From the NCBI GenBank assembly GCA_947034895.1, contig OX344761.1, forward strand, positions 39,568,863-39,632,862: DNA of 64,000 bases, given 5' to 3'. This stretch comes from Rhytidiadelphus loreus (taxonomy: Eukaryota > Streptophyta > Bryopsida > Hypnales > Hylocomiaceae). The notes under the pieces are model-generated. The model worked only from the letters and a program-made list of their open reading frames with translations, made no database searches and was not told where the DNA came from. Of the stretch, positions 32,631-45,490 are shown piece after piece. The position numbers were made by a program, and so were the translations under genes. Position 1 is the stretch's first letter. Every line of letters begins with the position of its first letter.

Positions 32631-33213
32631 CCCGGGGAGGACACTCCCTATGTTTTAGCAAACTACGTGCGGCGGAAAAAGTAAAACAAGTAATACACCT
32701 TAAAATTTAATTTCTTTTTCAAAAAAAAAATTATGGATAGATTTTACTACTTTATAAGTTTATGTTTTGAATTATTGGTATTTTTTTGTGCTAATAGTAA
32801 TTAGTTATAAATTTTTGAAGAAAAAAGATACACTGTAAAGCTGAAAATAACTTTCACACCTCTATATTATATAAGAAAAAAAATTTGAAAAATGAAAAAA
32901 AAATTATATAGAATAGCTTTCTATTGAAAGTTTATTTTGGTTGAATATTGATGCAATAGTCATCTTCATGTGAGCTCTATAAATATTTTAGTTGGAGAAC
33001 ATGCCATTTTAGTTCATTTTTCAACCCTTTCTAGACAATATATCTTTTGTTATTTGGAATTGAATTTTTTGTCAATAGAAACCTTTAGTCATTGTTAAAC
33101 AAAGCTCAAAATTTTAGAATGAAATTATAGTTTATTCAAGGTGAATTACATGAATTACTTTTTCCACCGCCGCACGTAGGTACCCCAAATGTAGTGAGAG
33201 TGTCCTCCCCTAG
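32631..33213. mobile_element. MITE copy 2 (583 bp), termini GGGGAGGACACTC
   Basis: Ends read CCCGGGGAGGACACTC on the left and, inverted, CTAGGGGAGGACACTC on the right. A second inverted match around ACGTGCGGCGG extends the arms to ~65 bp. The 8-bp direct repeat ATTGATTT flanks it (32623-32630 and 33214-33221). The interior aligns with the elements at 28604 and 33944, but the termini beyond the GGGGAG core differ. Confidence 0.8.
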
Positions 33214-33221
33214 ATTGATTT

Positions 33222-33935
33222 AGAATAGTTAGTTTGGAGTATTCAAGTAGTATGTATTGTATTGAGTTCAATTCTCTTCTCTACTTGTACATGCTCAATG
33301 TAGATGCTATCGAAGACATATTTAAAGCAATGGGGTGAGTTGTCATTAGAGAGTGGAGAGGTCAATGCAAAATGTCTCTCCTACAGACTCTAACTATGGT
33401 AGAATTTGAAGGTTGGTTGACTTGCTTAATTAGCTATGACGTTGAAGGTTGGAATATGTACTCATAGAACTTGGTATCTAAGTTATGAGCATATCTTAAA
33501 CCTGTATAAATGGCCTCAACGCAAACTCCTTTGCAAACAACACCAACTTAACAATTGTGATGAGTACTATTAGCTCTTAAGACTTGGTAAGATGATTAAG
33601 GTAACTACATTCAAAATGGTCCAAATAATTAAGCATTTAAGCATAGTACCTAATATTGAAACATCTAACTTTTTATTGGGTCTTATTGGAAGGAAAGAAG
33701 GAAATCTAGATTCTTTTAGCTTGCATTTTTTAAAGACCATATGAATTTTAAAGATGCTAAAAATAGGTGTATCCAAAGTAGACAATAGACTCTCATGAAT
33801 AAAGCACTAGGTCCAAATCATTGAACTTAGATCAATCCATGAGATGCTTAAGATTGCAATAAGAGAAAGATATGCCATGATGGAACATGATCACAAAAGT
33901 GCAGAGACAACTTGGTTCAACTTACTTGGTAGAGA
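33222..33935. other. AT-rich gene-free tract between MITEs
   Basis: No gene supported; the short minus-strand frame at 33570-33785 lacks any motif. Confidence 0.4.
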
Positions 33936-33943
33936 CCCAAATT

Positions 33944-34516
33944 CTTGAGGGGTGCACTACAAAGGAAGTTCATGAGCGAGGAGCAAGCAAATTTTGGCCC
34001 CCTATATTATATCCTAATATTTTATTTTTTTTCTAAAAAATAATATGAATAGATTTTTCTACTTTGAAAGTTTATGTTCTGAATTATTGGTATTTTTTTA
34101 TGTTAATAATAATTAGTTACAAATTTTGGAAGAAAAAAGATACATTGTAAAGTTAAAAATAACTTTCACACCTCTATATTATATAAGAAAAAATAAATTC
34201 TATAAAATAGCTTTCTATCGAAAGTTTATTTTGGCTAAATATTGATACAATAGTCATCTTCATGTGACCTCTATAAATATTTTAGTTGAAAAACATGCCA
34301 TTTTAGTTCATTTTTCAATCCTTTCTAGACAATATATCACATGTTATTTAGGATTGAAAATTTTGGCAATAGAAACCTATAGACATTATTAAACAAAGCT
34401 CAAAATTGTAGGTTGAAATTATAGTTTATTAGAAAGTAATTAGGAAAAGTAGAAATGGGTTTTTAGGGTTTGGTTGCTCCTCACCCATGAACTTCCTTTG
34501 TAGTGCACCTCTTGGG
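33944..34516. mobile_element. MITE copy 3 (573 bp), termini around GTGCACTACAAAGGAAG
   Basis: The arms share GTGCACTACAAAGGAAGTTC followed by ATG and, after a few differences, GAGGAGCAA. Exact 8-bp direct repeats CCCAAATT flank it (33936-33943 and 34517-34524). The interior (GAATTATTGGTATTTTTTT, AACTTTCACACCTCTATATT, ATTATAGTTTATT) closely matches copy 2, while the termini are unlike those of copies 1 and 2. Confidence 0.8.
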
Positions 34517-34524
34517 CCCAAATT

Positions 34525-35696
34525 ACTTCCATAGGCAAAGTATTCCAACAATGAATCTCAACTCTACTTTGGTTCAAAAACACAATCAGAATTAGCAACC
34601 TTTCTTTTTTGCAAGCAATTGCAAATGCATTGAGGCAAGTAGAACTTATTGATTTCTTCTGGATCTAGCTGGGCTTTACAAGCATTAGAAATTGACCTTG
34701 GCTGGCTAAGTAATTAGTAAGGAAGCCAACATGTCATCTTTATTCTGTCCTTATGAACCCATTATACATGTACAAGAGGGTGGAATTCAAAATTTGGGAT
34801 CATGTAATTTACAACCGGCTAGGGTGCCTTCTCATGGACAAATTAATTAGAAGGATTCAATTGGTAGGGCGATAAATTCATAAGCACCCTAGCTTATACA
34901 AGGAAGTTAGAGATTGAATCATCTAATTTTGTTCATCCATCCATCACTTACATAATTGCATCCATAATATAATAAGAAAACTAATAAAATTCATCAAAAT
35001 GTTAGCAAAATTCATTTTTTTGTTGGAGATATCATTTGATATTATATCCACTTTTCCCTATTCTTTTCGTGTAAGAGATCTAGCACGAAAATCAAACAAA
35101 ATCTCTAAATTCCACCAACTGAAGGAGAAGATCATCAAGCTGCTCAAACACTCCGCATCCTTTCAGTTACTCCTTTGAACTTCGCAGCTCTCCGTGGGTG
35201 TAAACTACGAAAGATAAACCAGCATTGCAATTCTAAAACGCATTCAAGCCATAACAGCGTGTCAGAAATTCCACGAGGGCGTTTCACTATCATTCGCGAT
35301 CTGCTTGGAAATCCCCATTTTCTGGAAAGCATCCACAGAGCTCAAACTCAACACAGCACGCAAACACTACGGGATTCCCCGCAACGTTGAGTATCAGGGC
35401 TCTTGTGATTTAGTTTTGTAAGGTGTAGAAAACCAGAACTGCGGTCTCAATGTGTGAAAAGAATCAAACTACTTGAGGAGTTCCAAGTTTCAAACAATCC
35501 AATTTGCAAGCAGCTGTACTCGAAGACCCCTAATCAGCATACCCCTCGTAAAGACCACCAAGAGCAACACCTTGTGTCTGTTCCATCAGGAGTCTGAAAT
35601 ACATGAAACAATAGATGGCATTGATGTGAAAAAACAACTGAAAAAAACACAAAAGTGACAATTACAGTAGGTCTACTTTATCAGCTTGCTGGTCAA
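34525..35696. other. spacer and 3' flank of the SERAC1-like gene
   Basis: 34525-35100 is AT-rich without features. 35100-35690 has more balanced composition and likely holds the 3' untranslated region of the minus-strand hydrolase gene. ORFs on the plus strand here lack motifs. Confidence 0.4.
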
Positions 35697-36859
35697 CTAT
35701 GTCAGTAGCTCCCTTTCTGCCACATTGCTCTGAGTTAGACGCTGCTCGCCCATCACATTAGTAATGAATTTGATTAATGACTTATAGCTGGTGCTGTTCA
35801 ATTGAGAATCTGGCTTGCATACTCCAAAGTGGTCTGCTCCCACAGGTAGAAACTGTCCGATCCGATAACGTGCTGATGCCTCCTGAACCACCTTCACACT
35901 AAACCCAGACTGCAATACCACAACCCATCGAAGATCGTTAACACACAGCTCTGAAAAAAAATAATACTGGAGCGGAATAGAATTAGATAACTATGAAACT
36001 CGGTGCCTTTTGATATGTAGGGTCAATAAAGGTGTCTAATATCAATGGAGGTGCTCTTACTAGGTATTGAGGATCACTTGTGCAAAATAGCTTTCCTCAA
36101 CTACAAAGGAAAGTCACAGATCAAACTTCTTAGGTGCAAAAAAATGGATCTCAAATCATGAATACATGCACGAGACCCTGGAATCGCATAAGAATTGGCA
36201 CTCACAGCTAATTTCGTCTCGTGTGTCTCAGCAACAACTGAAAATTTCCATTTGTCGCCGTAACTCTCTACTGCAATGCGCTCAAATGCTTGATTGAGAC
36301 GACCAAGCTCGTCGTTGATGACCTTTAGTAGATAAACCATCTTTCCCATCTTAGGCAAGTGCGCAGCCAAATCAGCAAGTTTGGACCCATGATGGGGTGT
36401 AGCATAAAAGTGGAATCCTCTTATGTTTTGGAGAAAGTTCACATACATTTGGTCTTTTTGAAAATGCTCATATGCTTTCTTTACTATCTCCTTCACCACA
36501 ATGCCTCCAAGGCTGTGGCAAACAAACACAATGGGGCGGTTTTCTTGACCTATGTCGGCCAGGCCAACCATGTTTTGTACCAAGCTCTCTCCAAGCGAGT
36601 ATGCATCCCAGTTTCCTGTCGTGTCTGTCTTAAAGGCAGCGGAGTCGTACGAAATGGACCAAATCCGGGCTCCAGGTAAATCTTTGCTCAACCATGTTAT
36701 CGGCCAACAAAACTCCTTGCCATCTGCATCTCTCTTCCCAGCGATCCAAGTTTTCCAATATGCCTCATGGAAACCGTAGATTTGTAAGCCATGTAAAAAC
36801 ACAATCTCCACTTCGAGTGGAATAGAAGGTTCACAAAGTTTGTACACCGCATCATTCAC
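35697..36859 (-). CDS. SERAC1-like alpha/beta hydrolase (3' exons)
   Basis: Two exons join in frame. Exon 36859-36206 ends at a GTGAGT donor; exon 35909-35697 follows a TATTGCAG acceptor and ends at the stop. The first starts after an ACAG acceptor at about 36860, so coding sequence continues upstream. Motifs: an oxyanion-side FLHGL, WLSKDLPGARIWSISYD, and the nucleophile elbow VCHSLGG (Ser codon 36514-36512). These are followed by YATPHHGS and, in the last exon, ADHFGVCKP with the presumed catalytic His. This combination is typical of SERAC1/PGAP1-type serine esterases, which act on lipids or GPI at membranes of mitochondria or the ER. The triad appears complete. Substrate is unknown. The C-terminal exon (GFSVKVVQEASARYRIGQF) is strongly protein-like. 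Confidence 0.75.
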
Positions 36860-37916
36860 CTGTACAAGCCCAATTCAAGGCAGAAGTTGTATTAGTTGCA
36901 AAGTATGTCCAATAAATAGCGGCACAGCAGATACGCGGTGAAAAAGTCCGTTTCATAAATATTAGGGCACTTCAGAGCGCCAAAATTGCGACACTCACCT
37001 GCACAAAGCACTAAAAAGTAGGACGGACATAGATTTAGGTTTAAGCTTGAAATATACAAATGTTGTGAACATCAGTCAATAAAACAAAATGGGGCAACAT
37101 CCAAGAACTGGGAACGCCCCCAGGGTACAGAGCACTTAGGCGAGCTCCCCGTCCTTGCAAGTTGCCCAAATCGAAGTTTGGCAAGCCCTTCCGTTGTAGA
37201 GTGCGTACAGCAGCATCGCCACGCAGCAAATCAGCAAGTGAAGCGAAGAAGAGAAGTGAAGAAATGAAGGCTAGTTGATGTGACGAATCTACCACCTTTT
37301 CAATTCCAAATGGCGGATCCGACTGGGAGCTACTGCTGCCTCCTTCACCAGCTGCCGCGCCACTCCACCACCTCCGCATCTTACACTCCGCAAGCAGCAA
37401 CAAGCAGCAGCAAGCTAGCCGACCAAGCAAAGTACCCCCCAAGCTCAAGAATCTGGCACCAGCACCAGCTCACAGCTTGCAAGTAATTAACAAGACTCAA
37501 AGCACCACTAGAGTTAGTATCGGCCCCTTGCCAAAGATATCCTACTAGATCTCCTTGGAAAACTTCTTGCCAATCTGCTGAAAACAACAATCCCAGGGTA
37601 TGTGTCTGTACCCAACTTACTCAATCTCACACCCCAACAACAATTTTTGGAAAAAGTTCAGCGGAATTCTTTGCAACGAAGTGAAGTGTTCACGCAAAAA
37701 GAGGCAAATGCACGGAAGTACTCGACTGCTCCTTCAAATCTCTCTACATGATCACAGACCCATCGACACCTTCGAAGCCAACTCGAGACAGAGAATTGTC
37801 GGTAAGCGTTGCGTGTGTACCAAGGCCACGGAGCATCTAGGCACGGCGCTCAGTGCCCTCGAAAGTTCGGGGAATATACAAGCGCTCAGCGCTGTCCTCC
37901 TTTGGCAGAGGCTCAT
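36860..37916 (-). other. probable 5' exons of the SERAC1-like gene
   Basis: Upstream of the hydrolase exons, several minus-strand segments look coding but cannot be joined with certainty. ATG 37916 opens a 49-codon Arg/Ala-rich frame (MSLCQRRTALSACIF) that resembles a mitochondrial targeting sequence and can end at a GTGTCG donor after 37770. Segments at 37590-37381 and 37448-37041 include hydrophobic stretches. SERAC1-like proteins often have an N-terminal targeting or membrane segment, which would fit. The exact exon chain is unresolved. Confidence 0.35.
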
Positions 37917-37959
37917 CACTGCGTTGGCGGATTTATGGAGTTTTTTTTTTATCTGAACG

Positions 37960-40900
37960 ATTTTTCACTGAAAAGTGATGATTTATTTGAAATCCTATTT
38001 CTTTTTAGTGGATGAAATTGCCAATTTGTTATCAAATCTAGGACAATATCGCTCTATTATGGATGAATGTGCGATGATTTATTTGAAATTTTATTGAAAA
38101 TATTTGAAAAGCAATGAAAATTTCATCCATAGATTGTAAGTTTCATCCATTTCCATGATTGGATGTAAATAGTTTCATCCTTCCAATGATTATCACCTTT
38201 TGCACTGCCTAAAGTAAATGAAATAAAAAACCTTGATGTGAAGGTCAGATTCGGCATAAATTAAGTCACTTTTGTAAAATAAAATGACACATGTATCCTT
38301 GTGAATGGTGTGTGTTGACATGGACCCTTGATAATATGACGTGGAAATTCAATTTTGGCACTTGAACTTGTGCCGAATCAAACCTTGACATAGGGTTGTG
38401 GTGAAAAATCGGCCCTACAAAAAACACTAGCACCCACTCACTAGTAAGCTTACTATGGAAAGAGTGAATGGCTAGACGGGACAATCATTCTTTGAATCGC
38501 ACTCACATATTCATGTTCATTATTGCAAATGGATCTCTTTACCAATACTATCCCTTCAAGTGTTTCTTGGCAGTTTAGGGTGGGGCAAAAATCATCCGCT
38601 CCAAAATTTTCACCTTAGGAGAATTCAAAGTGAAAAAACAAAGGACTAATTCTTTACCATGGGAAAGAGAAAACTTGGAAATTTTGAATTCGATCATATT
38701 TGGAATCGAAGACCTGAAATTCAATGTGAAAAGTCATGAAATGTGCAAAATTATCCCTTGAAGGACTAGAGGTAGTCCAAATCTCCAAATTTGTGATATT
38801 TATATGGTGGAATCTACTATTGCACCAACCAATACTTATCAATAAAATTTTAAGTGAAAATTCAAAATTCCTTAGATTATGGTGATTTTTTAAGATTTTT
38901 ATTTTACTTATTTGGTTAAATCGTTTTTAAAGGATTATTTTGAAGTGAAAAAGTTGTAGACTCAAAGAGTTTGTGTTTTTAGGGCAAATGATGCCTAGGT
39001 AGCCCTTAATTAGTATCATGGTTGGGGGCCCGCCTAGATGATCAATATGGTATGTCTTCTAACGCTAGCTTCTTGGTAGTCATTGGCAAGATTGAATTGT
39101 ATGGTGGCATGTACATAGTCGAAGTACTATATGCCGATTCACTAGATTACTAAGGCTTTGATAGTCTACTTTAATCATCTTTTATCGCAGATGTGTATCA
39201 ACTTTCAAAGCAAATCCTACTTCCTTTACCTTTTTGGAGAACTCCTAATAGACAGCTAAACATTCAACTAATGAGGATATTCGAGGACAATTTGTTTTCT
39301 TTAGCACTGAATCAATGGAAAGTCTTCGACATAGATTCATAATCATTTACCTTGAAAAGGTCCCTCTAACATTTGTCTATATTATTGTTTGCCTCGTGTC
39401 AAAGATCCCATGTTAAGATTGCACCTATTGGGATCGTGACATATTCATCGTTACATTGAAGTCTCAATTAAACAATGAACTCTCATAAGGAACATTTTTT
39501 GAATCCCTTGCTAGTATTGTATTAAAAATCCTCTCCAAAGAAACATACAAGTGTAACAAATTGATGTTCACACGGAATGTGGTTGTCATAGGGAAAGGTG
39601 AGGTAGGGAGTTTTATTAAGAGGGAAATCTGTGCATTTTTCAGTGTTATTTGAAGATGCTCCCACTTCTAAATCAACTCAATTTTTGAAATTCAATATTC
39701 TTGACCGTAGATTTATGCCTCTAAAATATAACTTTAATTTAGATTTTAGTATACATAATCAATACAGTTTGTAGATTCGAAAGTTTCAAATCTAACCTAT
39801 ATGTAGATTTTGAATTTAAATCTCATTGATTTGTACATTTCAATTTTTTTGGATTTACATCCTTTTCTAGATTTGAGGAGTTCAAAATATTTGTAATATG
39901 TAGATTTCATTCATTTAAACATTTTACAATTTCATATATTATAAAAAAATTTAGGTTCCTAAAATATACAAATTTTTAGAAATGTTAGATTTCTTTGAAA
40001 AGAATTCATTGTCTTGGAGATTGACAACTTACAAGTACTTATTATGTGTCCAACCTCACAATACCCTTGACAATTGATATGGGACAATTACATCTTGTAA
40101 AATCTACCAAATATTAGGTCAAAACAACTTTAACATGTAAGATGTGTCAATGTGTTGCAAAGTCTACCAATTAGAATTGCATATGGGGGATTTGGAGAGA
40201 ATTTGTGAAATCCCTTCAAAGAAAACCCACAATTTCCTTCTATATAAGAATTCTTTGAAGATCCCCTCCACATGACATTAGAACACCGGGAAACATAGAA
40301 ATTGGTAGAAACTAGCAAAAAAAAACTACAAAATCTCCAAACCAATCACAGGGAATTCCAAAAAAGTTTGTTGTATCTTGTTATCTTTTTTTTATCCTTT
40401 TGAGTGCATCATTCTGACTTATATTTTGTTTTGAACTCATGGATGTCACCATGTTCTAATCATTGTAGATTTTTTTGTATAGTTCTTGCTTCGTTGATTT
40501 GATTTTGCAATGACAAATGAAGGCCTATAGAGAGCATGTGTTGATATGGATTGGGTATGGATGAGTTAATTTTGTCTAGGACCATTTTGTTTCTTCTGTT
40601 TTGGAGGTTCATTCCATAGACTCAACTCTCTCCTTGTTCATCATAATGAGCATGTTAAAGGTTCATTCATTGTAAGATTGGAGGAGTTGTCCATCGTAAG
40701 TGAGTCAAAGGTGAGTTCAAATTAAGGTTGTAGAAATTGTTTTTTGTTGCTCTTGATTTAGTTTCATCTTTTTGGGTCTTGACGTCATGATTGTTGTTGA
40801 GAATTAGAAACAAGAGGCACAATTTATTCCTTTGCTACTAGTTGTTGTGCTCATAAGAAGCAGGTTTATATTTTCTAAATCTATATTGAATGAGCTCTAT

Positions 40901-43900
40901 ATTGAACGAGCTTTGTATTTCCTAGCATCATCAATGAATGCATGTGAGAAGCAACTAATTGATTTTCAAGTTCTCTATACTATTCTATTTTGCAATTGCA
41001 CGACATTTGTGCATTCCATGAGCCCCAAGAACAAGGGGATTTTTCTCCACTCTCTTTGGTTTTAGTGTTGTCTTAATGATTCTTTCAAGCCAACTCTTTG
41101 ATTTGAATGGTCTTTTTTTAGAATCAAAGCCTCTTATGTTTCAAAACTAATATTTTGGTATCATTTTTCCTTCCATCTAGGAGCTAAATCTGCATTTGGG
41201 CATTGACCGCATTGAAGTTGGAACCAATGATATGCAAGAGGAGAACATTTTTGAGGATTGATTGGGAAGAAGGAACAAGTCTTCTTGGTGACTTACTACT
41301 ATTCTATCTCACTACAACTATTTGAATTTGGGATTTTTTGACAAAACCAATCATATCTTAGAAAGTTTTTTAATTTTAAAATATTTAGAGCATTGTTAAG
41401 CAAGAAAAGATACGAAATATGAGATGATCAAGTAAATTGTTCTAAATACGTGATTTCAACTTTAATTGTTTGTAAACCTTCATCTTTTACTATGAGTTCT
41501 TTTTTACCATTCTTATGAATGGGTTTGCAATTTCTAAAAATTTGAAATGATTGCTAAGTTGCTTGAATGGATAATTTTGTAATCAAAAGAGTAAATTGAA
41601 CAAACATTACTATTGGCTAACATTTAATATATGATGCTAACCTTGTAGAACTACACAATAATTGTGATTGGTATATTTATTGTACATAAAGCAAGGCATT
41701 GAATAATTAGTGGCATATAACCTACATCCCTTTACTTTTGTTTTGTTTTGGTCCCATTTACTTATTCCCTTTTGTTGTGTAGTTTGAACTTGATTTTAGG
41801 CTTGAAGATGATTTTTTTCTTTCTATATTCAAATTATGAATTGAAGTACAAGAAGTCTAGTTTATTATAGATGTTACAAATTTATTTTTTTCCTTCTAGA
41901 AATTTAGGATTTTGTAGGTATTTGAAGTTGACTATTATAAAGATGATATACTTTGTATGTTTGTTTTTTGAAATAAAAAGTTTAGATTTTCTTTTAGATC
42001 ACCTAAACTTGACTTTTCTTCTACTATAAAATATACGTTTTTAGGACATGAGCACCTTAATTCTTCAATTCTTCAATTTTTCTTTTCTTTTCATTACATT
42101 GACATCAATATTATGCAATTGAGAAGACACATCACACATTTGGTCTAAAATCATTTGATTTTTATATGCATTAAAATATACTTACTAAATTTTACAGTAA
42201 AGACTAATATTGGGTATTTTCACACTACGGATACTCCAAAAATGTAGGTCACAACTTTGACACTTCCTTGTGGATTATTGGCTTTATGAAATGTTTATTT
42301 ATTCTAGATTCTATATTTAGATGTTGTTTTTTGTATACCCTACATTAGGATCAGATTTGTTGAAAAATAATTCAAAATATAATAAAATATGGCATCTAAT
42401 GAAATTTTCAAAAATTATAACATGACATAATTGAATAGTGTAATAAATATTAATGAAAATAGTCTTAACACCTGAAGCATTTTTTGGCAACATAGTGATT
42501 TTGGATAGCTCTCTACAAATGACTTCTTTTCTTTGAAATTTTCACACAACATGTGCCTGAGGAGTAGCTTTAAGGCCCGACAATTTTCATAACTTTAGAC
42601 TACATGGTCAAAAAGTTATTCTATGATATGTAGTTTTCATTGCTTTGTAGGCAACATGGGTAGCTAAAAAAATCTTCTTTAAAACTTGATTTTTTTAAAA
42701 TAAAAATTTAAAATTGGCTTTTTAGATTTATATATATGTGGAAAGCTTTGAATTATTCCATTTTGATTAATGAGATGAAAGTTATAAGGAGTTTTAATTG
42801 TGGGTAGTTTGCAGGTAGTTATGGAATCTCTACTTTAAGATAAACTTTAAAGTTCTTTATTTAACTCAATTTTCAATATTTTTGAAAAAAAATAAAAACT
42901 ATAGGTGTAGATTGTTTACTACAACATTACAACCATTGGGAATGGAATTTTTCAATTCTATAAACAAATTGTTAACAATTTAGTATTTAAAATCATTCTC
43001 TACTTCTTTCTATTTACTATTTTTTCTTATATGTTGTACAGTTCCAAATGATTTGAAAATTTTCAAGCATGTAGCCAATTGAAATTGCCTTGAAGGATGA
43101 ATCAAAAGAAAGCACCACCATTTTGAACATTTTTTCCTACAAATGTGACCTTCTGAAGTGCAGCTGCCTGATTTTTTGCAGGGCCCAAAAAAGGATTTTT
43201 GTCACTTCAAATGCTAATATCTAGCAATCTACAAGGTGGAAATGTCTGAAATTTTTTTCACGTCTTCTCAAATCAGCATACTACAAGATCCTACGGTTAT
43301 AAGTGTCCAAAAATGTTTTTTTCTTCTAAAATTTGGTACTTGTACTATACATGGCATTTTTGGAGCATTTTTGGTGAAAACCTAGTCAAAAACTTGTAGG
43401 GGTTAATCTTTAGGAAAAAAAGCCAAAGTTGTGAGTACGAGTAAAGTTGCAAATATTGGTAAAGCCTTGAGTATTGGTAGTGCTTTGAGTACTACTAAAG
43501 GTCACAGAATATTCTCAACTATGCTAATAATCACAAAATATTCTAAACCTTGTAACATGAACTTCCAAAAATTCTAAATTGAGTTAATCAAAGTAAAATC
43601 AACCGAAAAAAAAATGATTTTGTATGGGGCCTATTGGATCTAACCTCAATGCATGGTACTTCCCATAATTCCCAAACTTGATAATTTTTGGAATCAAAGA
43701 ACCAAAGTCTTTTTATGGCTTGTCACACTTTTTTTTAAATGTAGTAAAAAACCAAACTTACTTTCATAATTTAGTGCTAAAAATGCACTCATCTATAATT
43801 GAAGGAAAGTAAATCATTATTTTTAACTCAAATTTTATTATATAATTAAAACATTAAAAGAAATCAAAACAATGTTTTTGTCACTTTGAGTCAGTATTTT

Positions 43901-45207
43901 GATTTTTCAAAAGATTGGATCTAAAATTCTTCTATTAATGTAAGGGTCACATGTAAGAAAATTCACCTTGTACATATTTTTCCTATTAATTTGTGATTTA
44001 ATTCACTTTCAACTTCTAATTGGAAGTAATTTTGAAACATTTTGAAAATGTTTTAAAGGAAGGGTTCTAAAATCTGGGATTTCTACTTTAAATGAAGGTT
44101 AGAATGAGAAATATAATTTTTAAAATTTAAACTTTAAAAAAATAAAATAAAATGAATGGAAAACACACAATTATATGTGAGATAAAGCTTGCAATTGTAA
44201 TCATTCTTTTAATTTTGGGATTAAAATTTTTTAGAATGAAGTTGGAAGAGATCTTGTCAAGCTTCATTTTTTTAGCTTAAAACAAATATAAAAAATGGTT
44301 ATTTTGAAATTTACAATAAGGTTGACCAAAACACATTTACTTTTGGGATGTGTGGACCTTTAGGGATTAATGGAGTGCCTCATTGTTTGAGGTTTGGTCT
44401 TGAATTTCCTTCTAAACTTGTTGTCCAAGCCTTTGGGGTACTTGGATGTTTATCTTCTACTCCCTTGTTCCATTGAAAAACTCCAAAAACCTTCTCTATG
44501 AGGGATTAATTATATTTTTAGACTTTGTGCCAGTGATACATACATTCAAGAACTAGTAACCCATCCCCTACATCTATGCAAAATCTCTAGCTTAGGCGTA
44601 ATTGTTCAAGCACCCAAAATCTATGTAGAAAGTACAATATTTGGGCATCGTTCATAAATGCTACCAACTTGTCATTCTTAATGATTTAAAGGTTGGGTGG
44701 AAACAATGAGACTATAGAAATATATGTTCCCAACCTAAATACTACATCAAAGAAACCTAGCCCCCTTCGTGAACAAATTTGCATAGCACCCAAGTGGTCA
44801 CCAAATCCATCATCAATACAATTATTTGAGGAAGTATCAAGTTCAAGGTGCCTCATACGGGCAAGACCAAACTTGTTAGGAGAAGAATGCTCCTTGATTG
44901 CTTGCCACTTACTCCTACGAGGTCATTCAATATGGCCAACAATGGTTGAAATCTTTAAGATGATTAAAAAATGAACCTACATGGAAATTAAAGGTTTCAT
45001 CAAGAAGTAACTTTTAAAAGTCACAAATATTGTCTAATTTTTAATTTTTAATTTTTATTTGTCTACAAGTAAAAGAACCTTCTAATTATACTTTTCACTC
45101 TATCTATGCACATAGGTTTAAAGTTGGACAATTTTAGATAGTTCTACTTCACCTTTGACTCAATGATATCTAAATCTTATACAAGAGTACAATTCAAGTT
45201 CTTGACT
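37960..45207. other. 7-kb AT-rich gene-free tract
   Basis: No gene supported. Weak TAGATTT-type periodicity at 39680-39990. A short plus frame at 44693-44974 has no recognisable motif and sits in sequence that may be decayed transposon. Otherwise unique AT-rich DNA. Confidence 0.4.
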
Positions 45208-45490
45208 TAGTTTACCCCACCTTTAATAAAAGGTATATGCACATAATTGTAATCCCATTTTAAAACCAAACCCTAGAGCTCTTGCCTAAAATGTATAGCT
45301 TTTATTCATGAGAGTTTAGAGTTGCATTTTTTGCACTTTGAAAATTCATAATTTATTCCTAAAGTGTCCAAAAAATGCATTAAAAACATTTCTAGAACAT
45401 TCTTTTGACTACCTACCCAATTTAACAAAGACATAGGCAGTTTAATAATAGGAACAATGCTGAATTGCTTATTTTAGGTGTAGTTACCTC
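45208..45490. mobile_element. dispersed MITE-like repeat, copy near xylanase gene
   Basis: Collinear homology with 55151-55424: shared phrases CTTGCCTAAAATGTA, ATTCATGAGA, CACTTTGAAAATT, GTCCAAAAAATGCATT and TTTTAGGTGTAGTTACCT. The left end is diverged (TTTACCCCACCTTTAAT). It lies immediately upstream of the promoter region of the xylanase gene. Confidence 0.55.

Noticed and set aside
44693..44974. 93-aa ORF
   Set aside because: No motif, isolated in AT-rich DNA and with no exon partners. Possibly decayed transposon, but not supportable.
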